NCBI RefSeq assembly: GCF_021353265.1
Contig: NZ_JAJTWU010000014.1
Coordinates: forward strand, 1-64,000
Reading direction: 5' to 3'
From: Pelomonas cellulosilytica
GTDB lineage: Bacteria; Pseudomonadota; Gammaproteobacteria; Burkholderiales; Burkholderiaceae_C
DNA: 64,000 nt
The notes beneath the pieces are model-generated. The model did no database searches. It was not told where the DNA came from and saw only the letters and a list, made by a program, of their open reading frames with translations. Positions 28,131 through 38,110 of the stretch are shown in pieces. Numbering within the stretch: position 1 is the first letter of the stretch; the number at the start of each line of letters is the position of its first letter. The translations under genes and the position numbers were made by a program.

Positions 28131-28229
28131 ACGCCCAACTGCCAAGGCGGGAGCCTGTCCGGATTTCTGTATGCGGGGCATCGCGTGGACAAGGAGCTTG
28201 AAGTCCACGCAAGAAGAAGGCCGCGACAG

Positions 28230-28395
28230 TAGCGGACCAGTGACCTTGCCCCTGTTCCCCGTAGTTCCAAGCGACCTTGTTGCGCTGCGTCTTTGAGCTG
28301 TGCCGCATGCCAGCGATGACTGCGCACAACTCGGCCCACGGCACGATGGCGTCCATCGTCTGCAGAAACACGTCGCGCCGGGTCCGCCTGCACAT
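28230..28395 (-). mobile_element. IS5-family transposase N-terminal remnant
   Basis: The minus frame at 28315-28383 reads TRRDVFLQTMDAIVPWAELCAVI, the start of IS5-group transposases (R..FL..MD.VVPW..L.ALI). What follows is degraded and no terminal repeats or full gene remain. It lies in the 445-bp gap between the M16-B peptidase and the histidine kinase, at the junction of two gene blocks; the remaining bases of 28131-28575 hold nothing recognisable. Confidence 0.6.
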
Positions 28396-28575
28396 CGCTC
28401 GAACTCCACGCCCCGATCGGCTGCTGCCGCGAGTGTGGCTTGGCCACATGCCGAGCTGATCCACCAGCGGCGCTTGCCTCGCCGCCAGATCAGCCGGCAA
28501 GTTGAGTCTTAGTCAACGTAGCCCAAAAGCCAATCCGGCACTGAGGAGACCTTTGATCGGCGCCGTACCCAAGAA

Positions 28576-30042
28576 TCACGCCGACAGCGCTCGTTCGCTG
28601 CGCTTGTCGGCCGGCCAGGCGATGGTGAACAGCGCCCCACCCGTTGGTCCGTTCTCTCCGCGGACGCTGCCGCCGTGCAGATCCACTACCGCCTTGACGA
28701 TGGCCAGGCCGAGCCCATAGCCGCCACGCTCTGACGAGCGCCGCACGAAGGGCTCGAAGAGAGACGCGCGCGTCTCATCATCCAGTCCCGTCCCGGTATC
28801 GCTGACCGTGATGGTGCCGTCGGAACCGACGCGCAACGTCACCACTCCGCCCGGGCTGCAGACCGAGACAGCGTTATCGACGAGATTTGCCAGCGCCACT
28901 TCGACGAGGTTGCCGTCCCCGCCGATGTCGAAACGTGCCGGCTGCACGTCGAACTCCAGCGTCACCCCGCGCGCAGTGGCCACCGGCTCGCGGCTGATCG
29001 CGACCCGGTGCACGCAGCCAATCAGATCAACACGGCCGGTCGGCTCGCCGCGGCTACCGATACTCATCAACGTCAGCAGCTGGTTGACCAGCTCGGTCAG
29101 CCGCTGCACATCGGCCACCAGCTTGTCCTTCAGCGCCCCGTCATCCAGCATTTCCAGTCGCGTGCGCAGCACGGTCAGCGGCGTGCGCATCTCGTGGGCC
29201 GCCGCGGACAGGAAGAACCTGCGCCGAGCCTGCACTTCGTCGGCCCGCGAGATCATGTGGTTCAGGGCCCGCACCAGCGACAACACCTCTACCGGCAACC
29301 CGCGCTCGGGCAGCTTGCGGTCCAGCCGCTCCAGGTCCAGCGACTCGGCCAGCCGCGTGACGCGGCGGATCTGGGCGAAGTTGGCCGCCAGCACGAGCAT
29401 GAACAACAGGAAGGCGACCGCGGTGCCGATGAGGAACACGCGGCTGTAGGGCCAGGTCATCTTCTGCAAGACTACCAGCAGGCTGTCCGCCTGGTTGCTG
29501 AGCGATGTCGACAACCCGGAGAACTCGAAGTAGTAGGCTTCCCCGCCGCAGCCGCCGTACTGGTAGCCCGCCGCGCCGTCGTCCCGTGTCACCTTGCGAA
29601 ACAGGTTGCCGCAGTAGTCGGGATTGGACAGGCTGGCCTGGAACGCCTCAATCTTGGGGATCTGAGCCTGCTCATAGAACAACGGCGGCCGCGAGTCGCC
29701 GTAGTTCTGGCCCCGCACCCGGACAAAGTAGCGGAACTGCGGGTTCTTGGCGGCCACGCCCTTGAGCACCTCGTTGGCCGATAGCGGCTGGCCCGAGCCC
29801 GGCTTCTGGCGCTCGTTGATGGCGAAACCAGCCAGCGCGGACTCCACCCCCCCCACCGTGGTGGCCAACGGCGACGACTGCACGTCCTGCAGCGTCGCGA
29901 TGAACGGGTAGACGCCGAAGTAGTAGATCCCCAACCCGGCCACGACGAGGGCAATGATGACCGTCTGGCCGAACAGCGAGCGGTGCATGGTGCGCAAGAA
30001 CATCGACGGTCTCCTGACTTGGGCGCGATTCTGCGTGGTCAA
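28576..30042 (-). CDS. sensor histidine kinase
   Basis: 488 aa. TM1 is about 26-44, a periplasmic sensor about 45-200, TM2 about 201-221, then HAMP, HisKA with His283 in AAAHEMRTPLT, and HATPase (NLVDNAVS, SDTGTGL, GYGLGLAIVK). The sensor holds two cysteines, DYCGN (144) and GGCGG (165), which could form a disulfide; there is no family match I recognise. The ATG overlaps the TPR gene stop by 4 bp, making it the last gene of the MoxR operon. The only response regulator in the window is the first gene of the same run (43429-44100), so the pair brackets the operon. Regulation of this operon or of neighbouring TBDT-C is likely but inferred. Confidence 0.9.
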   Translation of the reverse strand: MTTQNRAQVRRPSMFLRTMHRSLFGQTVIIALVVAGLGIYYFGVYPFIATLQDVQSSPLATTVGGVESALAGFAINERQKPGSGQPLSANEVLKGVAAKNPQFRYFVRVRGQNYGDSRPPLFYEQAQIPKIEAFQASLSNPDYCGNLFRKVTRDDGAAGYQYGGCGGEAYYFEFSGLSTSLSNQADSLLVVLQKMTWPYSRVFLIGTAVAFLLFMLVLAANFAQIRRVTRLAESLDLERLDRKLPERGLPVEVLSLVRALNHMISRADEVQARRRFFLSAAAHEMRTPLTVLRTRLEMLDDGALKDKLVADVQRLTELVNQLLTLMSIGSRGEPTGRVDLIGCVHRVAISREPVATARGVTLEFDVQPARFDIGGDGNLVEVALANLVDNAVSVCSPGGVVTLRVGSDGTITVSDTGTGLDDETRASLFEPFVRRSSERGGYGLGLAIVKAVVDLHGGSVRGENGPTGGALFTIAWPADKRSERALSA

Positions 30043-33000
30043 TCGGCAGTCGGCGGGTGCGGTGGGAACGGCTCGGGGTGGCGCCCACCGGTCGCGTCGC
30101 GGGCGCGGGAGTCAGCCACGAGGTCACGCAACGCCTGGTGCACCGCCACCGCACGCCGACGATCGGCAAACAGCGACAGCGCCGCGTTGACCTCGGCGAG
30201 CGACACGGCCGAGGCGGCAGCGCCGGCTTCCTCCGAACTTCCGACGTACAGCAGCTGCAACACCGTCGCCCGCAACAGAGATTCGGCCCTCGCATCCTGC
30301 CCTGACCGCGCGAACACACGGGCGAACAGCAGCCGCTCGGCCGGCGCCATGACCGGCAGCTGCCGCAGCTGCACCGCCAGTCGCTGCAGGTCTGGCGCCT
30401 CCAGGCCGCGGCGTTGCACGTCGACGAGGGCGCCCAGCAGCTGCAGGCCGTGGGCACCGAGCCGACCGCCGGCCAGGTCCCCGAGCAGCTGTTGTCGCCG
30501 CGCGTCGGCCCGCCCCTGAGCGACGAGGCCCTGGGCCACCAGCTGGTACAGCTTGGGCTGGGACTGCCGCGCAGCCGGCTCCATGGCCTGCAGATAGGCT
30601 TCCAGTTCGCCGTTCAGGTCGGCCCGTCGCAGCAACAGCGAGCGTAATCGCGCTGCGTCGGGGCCGTCCCCAGGCATGGCATGAGTACCGGGCAAGGACG
30701 CCACCAGTTGGCTGCGCGCACCGCGCATCGCTTCGCCGACGCCCAGGCTCTCCCGCCAGCGCTGCCGCAACCGGCCGGCAATGCCCGGCGAATCGGCCGG
30801 CAATGCCAGCAACTCACCCCAGGGCTCATCTCGGGCGCCCATCGGCTGCACGACGTCCGCATCCGACACAGGGCGCAGCCGCTCCGGCAGCGCCGCCAGC
30901 ACGCTCGCCGGCATCGCGGGGCTGCTGCGGTACGCCTCGAACACGGCGCCGAACAACGGGCGCAGCGCTGCCGCCCCCCTGCCCGGCCGACCGTCCCGGC
31001 TCATATCCCACAACGCCGTCAGTCCGTCCGCGTCGTCCAGGTCGACGCCGGCGGCATCCGCCACTGCGGCGGCGCGCTCCGGCTTGCCGAGCAGCCGGTA
31101 GGTCAAGCCCAGCAAGGTCGCCGCGTCGCGGTCGCCCGGCTGGCTCTGCACATAGGGCTGCAGGTCTTGCGCAAACGCGACGAAGTCCTGCGCCTGGGCG
31201 TGCTGGGCGAGCAGGCCTTGCAGATAGACGGGGCTGTCCGGCGCAGCGCGCAGCAAAGCGCGGTACCACCGCACCAGCTCCGCCGGGTCGGGGCCCGGCC
31301 AGCCACCCTCGGCATGCACATGGCGGCGATAGAACGCCGCCGCCGCGGCGGCGCTGGGCTGGGGCAAGGCGAGGAAGGCCTCGATGTCCTGCTCCCGCTG
31401 CGCGGCCAGCCGCGTGATCACCGGCAGCGGCAGCTGCAGCACGCCGCCGTTGCGAGGCTCTCGCAGCACGTCCTGCAGGCGCTGCAGCGCCGCGTAGGCC
31501 GCAGCGTCGTCGCCCGCATACCAGGCCTGCAGGAAACCAGGTAGCGCCTCCGCCTCCGGCGCCTGCGCGGCAAAGCGGCGCGCCATCTCCAGCAGCGGCG
31601 CGCGCCGGGCCGGCGGCACGTCCAGCAGCACCAGCCGGCGAATGTTGCCTGCCGCTGCGGAGGGCTGCCCCAGTTCATCACCCGGCGTGCTCACGCCGGT
31701 CATGCGCGCGGTGATCGCCAGCAGACGGGCCTGTTGCGCGTCAGGCAGCGTCTGCTGCAACAAGTCCGCAAGAAGCGTGTCCAGCAGGCCGGACGTGGGG
31801 CCGCCCTGCTCCATCCTCTCCACGAGACGGTCCATCAGCCGCAACCGTTCGTCGGTGCTGAAGCGCTCGAGCACCGCCTGGGCTGCGCCCGGCTCGAGTG
31901 TGGCGACCCGGCGGATGGCCGCCTCCGGCAGCGGCTCGCCGAAGCGCGTGGCCAGCAGTGACAGCAGCGTGTCGTTGTCGACCAATCGCCGGCCCAGCGA
32001 CCGCTCGAGCGCATTGAAGCTCCGCAGGTCGCCGCGGTACAGGTCGAACAGCACGTCGTCGCGGTACGGCGTACGCTCAAGCGGCCGCACCAGAAGCGCG
32101 TCCAGCTGCTCGCCGGGCAGACGCCCCACCGCGCTGCGCGCTGCCGCCAGCCAGGCGCCCAGCGTTCCGGGCGGCTCAGCCACATTGGCCCGCCGGGCCT
32201 CGCGGCCCCGCAGCTCGGCGGCCAGCGCACGCTCGGCAATGTCGCGCAGCGCGGCGTCGTCCTTGCGCATCAGCGCCAGCACCAGCCTGAGGCCGGGCGG
32301 GCCCTCGTGGCGTGCCTGCTGGGCAAGCGCCTGCAGCGCTTCATCTCCGGCGTCGGCATCGGCCGACACATCGCCAGCGGTCGCAGGCGTCGCTCCCACC
32401 AGGTGTCCGTAGGCCAGGCGCTCCTCGCTGAAGGCCTTGTCCTGGGGCAGCCGGGCGGCCACGGCGTCCTCCAGTGCCGGCAGGCCGGCGTCCGGCGCCA
32501 CATGCTCGGCCAGCCGGCGATTCACCTGCACCAGCGTCTGCAGCCGCAACTGGTCCCGCAGCGGACGGCGGGGGTCGACCTTGGCCAGCGTCTGCTCGAA
32601 GAGCCGCCGCCACGACGCCAGTGCCGCCTCGCCCGCCGGCGCGCTGCGCGGCCAGTTCAGCAGCGCGCCTTCCAGCAGCGTTGGCAGGTATTGCGTCGCG
32701 TCCAGCGCGGCGCTCTCGGACAGACCGTCCCGCAGCAGCGGCTGCCGGCCCAACAGCGACAGCAGGCCGCGCCAGTAGGCGTGCCAGGCCAGCATGGCCT
32801 GACCTTCGCGTTCGCGCAGCAGGGAGGCCGCGACGATGGTGGGCTGGTCATCCGGGTCGCGCAGCAACGCCAGGCGATAGCTTGCCAGCGCCTCGTCGGT
32901 GCGGCCCGCCTCCGCATAGGCACCAGCGCGTAGCGCGGCCAGGTTGGTGAGGCCGCCCCCTTCGTCCACCATCGCGAACGCGCGTTCGGCGCCCGGCAGG

Positions 33001-35630
33001 TCGCCCGCGGCCAACAGGGCCCGCGCCAGGTCGACGTACACACCGGCCGCGAAATCCTGCCGCAGCGCGATCAACCGGCGCCCGAAAGCGATCTTGCGCG
33101 GCAGATCTGCCGCCCGAGGCAGCGCGCCCGGCTCACCGGCCTTCTGGCCCGAGGTCAGCGCGATCAGCTGGCGCAGCACCGCCGGGCGCTGGTCCTGGGC
33201 GATGGGCAGAGTCGCCTCGTAGGCCCGTAGCTGAAGCGGTGCGCTCTCCTGGCTTTGCGCGATGTCGGCTACCAGCGAATTCAGCCGAACATCGTCGCCG
33301 TCCTGCGCGATGCGCAGCAGCACCTGCCGCAGCGCCCAGGACAGCCGCGAGGCCCGCAGCCCCAGCGACGAATCGCCATCGTCGCGCGCGTCCGGCGCGG
33401 CCGTGAACAGATCCAGCAGGCCGCTGATGGCGTTCGTGAACTCGCCGCTGCGGCCCGCAGACAGCGCTGCTTGCTGCAGCAGACTGGCGGCCTCCGATGC
33501 GTGGCCGCTGGTCTTGAGAGCGTCGGCCAGTTGCAGCAGGTTGTCGGAGTCCTGCGGCGCCTGCGCCAGCGCGCGCCGGTACAGCGCCAGCGCCTGCGCC
33601 GGCATGCCAGAGGCCGCATAGATGCCGGCGAGGTAGCGGCTGTTCTCGGCACTGCCCAGGCCCGAGGTGGCCTGCAGCTCGTCCACGATCTCGCGGGCCT
33701 GCGCAGGCAACTGCCCGGGCTGGTGCGCCCCCCCCTGCTGCAGCACCGTCTGCAGTGCCTGACGCAGATAGTCCGGCGCGCCACGCCGGTCCAGCCGGGC
33801 CAGGCTGCGCAAGGTGACGACCAAGCCCGGTCCGTTGCGCATGCGCGCCTGCACGCGGGCGAGCTGCTCCAGCCGCGCCTGCTCGCCGAGGTTGCTGCGC
33901 TGAGCATAGGCCTGCACGGCGGCCTGCACGCCATCGCCATCGAAGCTGGCGATGCGCAGGCTCAGCAGCAGGTTGATCTCGTCCGTGGACGCCAGGCCCT
34001 GGACCTGACGCGCCTGCAGCTCGTCGGCCAGCGTGCGCAACAGGCCCAGGCGCTGGGCCGAGCTGACGATCTTGCGCTCCAGGAAGTCCTTGCGCGCGGG
34101 CAGGCGGGCACGGGCCCAGAGCGCGCGCCAGCGCGCCAGCGCCTGCGCCTCGTCACCGGTGGCAGACAGCAGCTCCGCCACATGGGCCTGCTGGTCGTCG
34201 TCCAGCCGTCCACCGGCGGCGCCCAACGCCTGCAGCACCGCCAGCGCCTGCGCCGTCCGACCCAGGCGTTCGTAGCCTTCGGCCACCGACAAGCGGTCGG
34301 CACTGGCCGGCGGCAGCCCGGCCAGCCAGCCGTCCAGCAGCGCCAGCGCTCGCTCCTCGTCGCCCTGGTCCAGGAAGCGCTCCAGCAGCAGCCCGCGCGT
34401 GGCCTCGGCCAGCTCCGGCGACTGCGGCATGCGGGCGAGCACCTGCTCGGCCGCGTCGGCCAGGCCGCGCGCGATCATGCTGCGCGCGCCGGCCACCACC
34501 AGGTCGGGCTGACCGCGATGACGCTCCAGCAGTTGCTCATACGCCCGCAGTGCGTCCTGCTCGCGCCCCTGCGCCAGGTAGAACTCGGCCAGGCCTTCCG
34601 TCCAGCGCAGCTGGCCGGGCTGCGCGGCGATAAGGCGGCGGTACTCGCCCTCCACGTCGGCCGTGCGGCCGGTGGCCTGCAGCACCGCCAGCAGGCGCTG
34701 GCGCAGTGCCGGGTCCGGCGAGCGTTCGATCAGCGCCTGCGCTTCGTGCGGCCGCCCCAACTCCAGCAACAGGTCCACCCGCACCTGCGTGAAATCCGGC
34801 GTCGGCGCCCGCGCGGCCAGCGCCTGGGCCGCGCCCGCCAGGTCGTCGGCCGCCCGGCAGGCTTCCACCCACACGGCCAGCGCGTAACGGCGATCGACCG
34901 TGGCGCTGGCGCGCTCCACCGCCTGCCAGGCATGGTGCCGGGCCCGGGCGGTGTCACCGGCGCGCAGCGCCCAGTCCGCAAGGCGGAGTTCGGCGTCGAA
35001 GGACCGCGCTGGCTGACCAGCCGACTCTCCCAGCGCCAACGCGCGGTCGGCCTGGCCGAGCAGCCCCAGCACGAGTGCAGCACGCCAGCGCAATGCCTCA
35101 GGCGCCTGGGCCGCGAAACGCTCCAGCGCCTCGGGCTCGCCAGCGGATGCACGCATCACCGCCATGCGCAGGGCGAGCGCGTCACGCTGAGGCCGGTCAG
35201 AGGTCGCGTCCATCGCCTTCTGGAACCACGCCAGCGCCTGGCGCGGCTGGCCCTGAGCGTCGAGCAGCTCGGCCTTGAGACGCCACGCGGCCGGCGCCGG
35301 CCCCGCGGCCAGTGCGCGGTCCACGGCTGCGTCGGCCTCGGCGAGCAGACCTTGGCGCCACTTCATCTGCGCGACGAGCAACAGCAACGCCGCCCGTTGC
35401 GGCGCCGGCGCGCGCGCGGCCTGCGCCTCCAGTGCCCGGTAGGTGTCGTCCACGCGGTCGTCCAGCACGGCCTGGGCGTAGCGCGCCTGCGCATCAGCTG
35501 TGGCGGCTGTCAGACCCGGGCGCGCCGAAGGCGACGCGCCGTGGACAGCGCTGGGCGCCAGTGACACGCCCAGGGCGAGGCACAGCGCATGGCACAAGGG
35601 AGTCGGCCGCCAGGGGCGCGTTGAAGTCAT
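30039..35630 (-). CDS. giant secreted TPR-repeat protein (1,863 aa)
   Basis: 1,863 residues. A signal peptide is about 1-32 (ALCLALGVSLAPSAVHGAS). The remainder is Ala/Leu/Arg-rich helical hairpins typical of tetratricopeptide repeats (for example AEFYLAQGREQDALRAYEQLL, LAGIYAASGMPAQALALYRRAL, LADALKTSGHASEAASLLQQAA) running almost to the end, with a less regular middle. It is probably periplasmic and a scaffold for protein partners. It starts inside the stop of the VWA gene (4-bp overlap) and ends inside the kinase start. In Bat-type operons a TPR protein (BatC/BatE-like, usually under 700 aa) follows the VWA proteins; this one is several times longer. Codon use matches its neighbours and no frameshift is apparent. 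Confidence 0.88.
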   Translation of the reverse strand: MTSTRPWRPTPLCHALCLALGVSLAPSAVHGASPSARPGLTAATADAQARYAQAVLDDRVDDTYRALEAQAARAPAPQRAALLLLVAQMKWRQGLLAEADAAVDRALAAGPAPAAWRLKAELLDAQGQPRQALAWFQKAMDATSDRPQRDALALRMAVMRASAGEPEALERFAAQAPEALRWRAALVLGLLGQADRALALGESAGQPARSFDAELRLADWALRAGDTARARHHAWQAVERASATVDRRYALAVWVEACRAADDLAGAAQALAARAPTPDFTQVRVDLLLELGRPHEAQALIERSPDPALRQRLLAVLQATGRTADVEGEYRRLIAAQPGQLRWTEGLAEFYLAQGREQDALRAYEQLLERHRGQPDLVVAGARSMIARGLADAAEQVLARMPQSPELAEATRGLLLERFLDQGDEERALALLDGWLAGLPPASADRLSVAEGYERLGRTAQALAVLQALGAAGGRLDDDQQAHVAELLSATGDEAQALARWRALWARARLPARKDFLERKIVSSAQRLGLLRTLADELQARQVQGLASTDEINLLLSLRIASFDGDGVQAAVQAYAQRSNLGEQARLEQLARVQARMRNGPGLVVTLRSLARLDRRGAPDYLRQALQTVLQQGGAHQPGQLPAQAREIVDELQATSGLGSAENSRYLAGIYAASGMPAQALALYRRALAQAPQDSDNLLQLADALKTSGHASEAASLLQQAALSAGRSGEFTNAISGLLDLFTAAPDARDDGDSSLGLRASRLSWALRQVLLRIAQDGDDVRLNSLVADIAQSQESAPLQLRAYEATLPIAQDQRPAVLRQLIALTSGQKAGEPGALPRAADLPRKIAFGRRLIALRQDFAAGVYVDLARALLAAGDLPGAERAFAMVDEGGGLTNLAALRAGAYAEAGRTDEALASYRLALLRDPDDQPTIVAASLLREREGQAMLAWHAYWRGLLSLLGRQPLLRDGLSESAALDATQYLPTLLEGALLNWPRSAPAGEAALASWRRLFEQTLAKVDPRRPLRDQLRLQTLVQVNRRLAEHVAPDAGLPALEDAVAARLPQDKAFSEERLAYGHLVGATPATAGDVSADADAGDEALQALAQQARHEGPPGLRLVLALMRKDDAALRDIAERALAAELRGREARRANVAEPPGTLGAWLAAARSAVGRLPGEQLDALLVRPLERTPYRDDVLFDLYRGDLRSFNALERSLGRRLVDNDTLLSLLATRFGEPLPEAAIRRVATLEPGAAQAVLERFSTDERLRLMDRLVERMEQGGPTSGLLDTLLADLLQQTLPDAQQARLLAITARMTGVSTPGDELGQPSAAAGNIRRLVLLDVPPARRAPLLEMARRFAAQAPEAEALPGFLQAWYAGDDAAAYAALQRLQDVLREPRNGGVLQLPLPVITRLAAQREQDIEAFLALPQPSAAAAAAFYRRHVHAEGGWPGPDPAELVRWYRALLRAAPDSPVYLQGLLAQHAQAQDFVAFAQDLQPYVQSQPGDRDAATLLGLTYRLLGKPERAAAVADAAGVDLDDADGLTALWDMSRDGRPGRGAAALRPLFGAVFEAYRSSPAMPASVLAALPERLRPVSDADVVQPMGARDEPWGELLALPADSPGIAGRLRQRWRESLGVGEAMRGARSQLVASLPGTHAMPGDGPDAARLRSLLLRRADLNGELEAYLQAMEPAARQSQPKLYQLVAQGLVAQGRADARRQQLLGDLAGGRLGAHGLQLLGALVDVQRRGLEAPDLQRLAVQLRQLPVMAPAERLLFARVFARSGQDARAESLLRATVLQLLYVGSSEEAGAAASAVSLAEVNAALSLFADRRRAVAVHQALRDLVADSRARDATGGRHPEPFPPHPPTAD

Positions 35631-38089
35631 GCGGGAAGGCGGCGCCGGGGCCAGCGCCTGTGAAGGAGATCAATCAGGTAGAGCAGCAAGGCCGCGCCCG
35701 CGAGCATCGGCCACAGCGCGCGGGCGGTCCAGTCAGCCCCCGCACGGCCCGCCGGCAGGTCAGCCAGCGACGAGGCTGTGGCGCCGCCGGGCACATGGCG
35801 GCCTGCGCTGTCCTGCACCAGTTGCAGCAGCGGCTGCGCGCGGGCTTCGGACCATCGCGCTGCGGGCAGCATGTCGGAGCCCGCCGGGTCCACCGCCCGG
35901 GCCACGTCCGCCCCGACAGTGCCTTCGACGCGCGCCGTGCGCGCCGCGTCGAACGGCAGCTCTGCAACAAACAGCCCCGGCGCCATCGCCTGCAGCGCCA
36001 GCGCGCCGGTGCCCGGGGCCTCGGCGCCCAGCAGGCGTGCCTGCGGCACCTCGCCCTGCGTGCGGACCTCCACGGCCAGGCGGTCGAAACGGCGATGCAG
36101 CGTGACGCAAACGCGGGGCGACGCGGCGGCGGTCACGCCCAGTGCCCGTGCCAGCCATTGGCCGTAATCGGGCCAGGCGCGCCAGGGCTGCGTGCCCGCC
36201 CCCAGCGGTTCGGTCATCCAGGCCGTCACGCGGCCGGCGCCGTACTGCCAGCTCGACATCAGCGGCTCGCCCTGGGCCGTGCGCAGCCAGGTGTCCGCCT
36301 CGGGCCGCGCCAGGGTCGACGCATAGCCGGCCAGTTCGGGCGGCATGTGGCTCACGTCCCGCCACCACGGTGGCGCGGCCTGCGGGTCCAGCGCCACGGC
36401 GCCGCGGTGGTAGCCGGGCTCGGGCTTTTGCTGCGGCTGGCGGAAGTCCAGCTCCACGGTGCTGAATTCGTCGCGCACGGCGTAGAACCGCCCGCGGCCA
36501 AGCCGCGCCCAAAGCGACATCGTGGCCTCGCCAACCGGGTCGCTGCCCACCAGCACCGCCGACACGCTCACCCGCTCCTGCGCGATGTGGCGGATGAGCT
36601 GCTGGTACCGGTCAGCCTCCACGCCGCCGTCCGACAGCACGACGAGGTGCTTGTAGCGCGCGGGCGTGTTCTTCAGGCCGTAGTAGGCCTCCTCCATCGC
36701 GGCGTACAGCATCTCCGTGGCGCCCTGCGCCTGCAGGCGCGAGATGGCACGCTCGACATCCGGCAGGTGGCGTGCGGGCTGCATGGGCGCCACCCATTGC
36801 CGACCGCCATAAAACTCCACGACACCGACGCTGTCGGTGGGCTGCAGCCGGCGCACCGCCAGCCGCGCCACCTGCTTGGCCAGCTGCAACGGCCGGCCCA
36901 GCATCGAGCCCGAGGTGTCCACGACGATGGCGACCGCAACGGTGGGCTCTTCATGGCGCTGCTGCGGCTGGAGCCGCACCGGCAGCGCCTCGGCCAGCGG
37001 GCGGTCGCCGTAGCGGCCATCGGCGAACGCCTGCTCGCCACCGGAGAAGAACAGGCCCAGCCCCTGCTCGCGCACCGCCTGCAGCAGGCGCGTCTGCAAG
37101 CCGTCGGTCATCTGCTCGGCGGGCACGTCATCCAGCACCACCACGTCCTGCGCGGCCAGCTCGCGAAACGCGCCGAGCCGCGCGGCCGACATTGCCTGCA
37201 CGTCGAAGCTGCGCCCCAGCAGCGCCTGCAGCGGTGCGGCATCCGGGCGCGGCACGCCCTGCACGTAGAGCAACCGGCGCGGGGGCTGCACGGCGATCTC
37301 GGTATCGAACCCGTCGGCTGTCCCCCCCGCGGCGCGCAGGGCCAATGTCACCGGCACGAAGCCCGGCGACTGTCCCGGCAGGCGCAACGCCACCCCCTGG
37401 CGCCCCTGCAGCGCAAAAGGGGCCGAACGCGCCAGCTCGCGCCCGGCCGAGGAAGCGCTCAGCACCAGATCCTGGCCGGCGCCCTCCACCTCGACGTGCA
37501 TCTGCACAGCCTCGCCCGCCCGGGCCGGGGCGGCCTGCGCCGCGACGATGACCGGTGGCCGGGCGGCCGGCGGCAGCTCCAGCAGGTTCAGCACGACCTG
37601 GCGCCGGCGCAGCGCCTCCGCCACGCGCTCCCAATGGGCGTCAGCAGCCCGCCGCTCGCCGACCACGGTGATGGCGCCGCCCTGCGCCGGCAGCAGCGCG
37701 AGTGCGTGCTCGACCGACTGCGACAGCGACGCCGCCTGTGCGCCGCCGAGGACCACATGCCGGCCATCCGGCAGGCCCAGGGCCAGCGGCGCACCGCCCC
37801 GCTGCAACAGCACGGCAGAGGGTCGCTGCGCCAGCAGTTGGCGAACCAGCGTGGCTGCCCGCTCGCGCTGCGTCGCGGCAAGCTCGGCCTGCTGATCGAC
37901 GACGATGACCTGCGGCGGCGAGCCCTCGGGCACGAGCAGGCTGGGCCCGGTCAGGCCGAGCAGCACGCACGCCAGTGCCGCCAGGCGCAACCAGCGGCCG
38001 ACGCGCGGCGCACCACGCGACCACCACCAGAACAAGGGCAACGCCAGCAGCAGCCAGCCGGCGTGGGGATGCAGAAACGACATGCTCAC
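35627..38089 (-). CDS. membrane-anchored VWA-domain protein with GATase-like fold
   Basis: 820 aa. Two N-terminal helices about 10-23 and 36-52, a long periplasmic part, and a C-terminal helix (PMLAGAALLLYLIDLL) followed by RRWPRRR. Residues ~273-372 resemble the class-I glutamine-amidotransferase-like domain seen in such proteins (LLYVQG, VVVLDDVPA, LGLFFSGGEQAFADG). The VWA domain follows with an intact MIDAS: DTSGSM at 391-396, the Thr in GATEM, and the Asp in VVLSDGG. It lies between the BatA-like gene (21 bp) and the TPR gene (4-bp overlap). VWA proteins of MoxR operons are thought to be substrates or partners of the MoxR chaperone-like ATPase; a metal-dependent binding function is inferred from the MIDAS. 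Confidence 0.88.
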   Translation of the reverse strand: MSMSFLHPHAGWLLLALPLFWWWSRGAPRVGRWLRLAALACVLLGLTGPSLLVPEGSPPQVIVVDQQAELAATQRERAATLVRQLLAQRPSAVLLQRGGAPLALGLPDGRHVVLGGAQAASLSQSVEHALALLPAQGGAITVVGERRAADAHWERVAEALRRRQVVLNLLELPPAARPPVIVAAQAAPARAGEAVQMHVEVEGAGQDLVLSASSAGRELARSAPFALQGRQGVALRLPGQSPGFVPVTLALRAAGGTADGFDTEIAVQPPRRLLYVQGVPRPDAAPLQALLGRSFDVQAMSAARLGAFRELAAQDVVVLDDVPAEQMTDGLQTRLLQAVREQGLGLFFSGGEQAFADGRYGDRPLAEALPVRLQPQQRHEEPTVAVAIVVDTSGSMLGRPLQLAKQVARLAVRRLQPTDSVGVVEFYGGRQWVAPMQPARHLPDVERAISRLQAQGATEMLYAAMEEAYYGLKNTPARYKHLVVLSDGGVEADRYQQLIRHIAQERVSVSAVLVGSDPVGEATMSLWARLGRGRFYAVRDEFSTVELDFRQPQQKPEPGYHRGAVALDPQAAPPWWRDVSHMPPELAGYASTLARPEADTWLRTAQGEPLMSSWQYGAGRVTAWMTEPLGAGTQPWRAWPDYGQWLARALGVTAAASPRVCVTLHRRFDRLAVEVRTQGEVPQARLLGAEAPGTGALALQAMAPGLFVAELPFDAARTARVEGTVGADVARAVDPAGSDMLPAARWSEARAQPLLQLVQDSAGRHVPGGATASSLADLPAGRAGADWTARALWPMLAGAALLLYLIDLLHRRWPRRRLPA

Positions 38090-38110
38090 AGTTGTGATAA
38101 CTCAGCGCCC

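Noticed and set aside
30039..35630. Ala/Leu repeats in the giant gene as a DNA tandem repeat
   Set aside because: The periodicity is at protein level (TPR hairpins) with divergent nucleotide sequence; no exact tandem units were seen.
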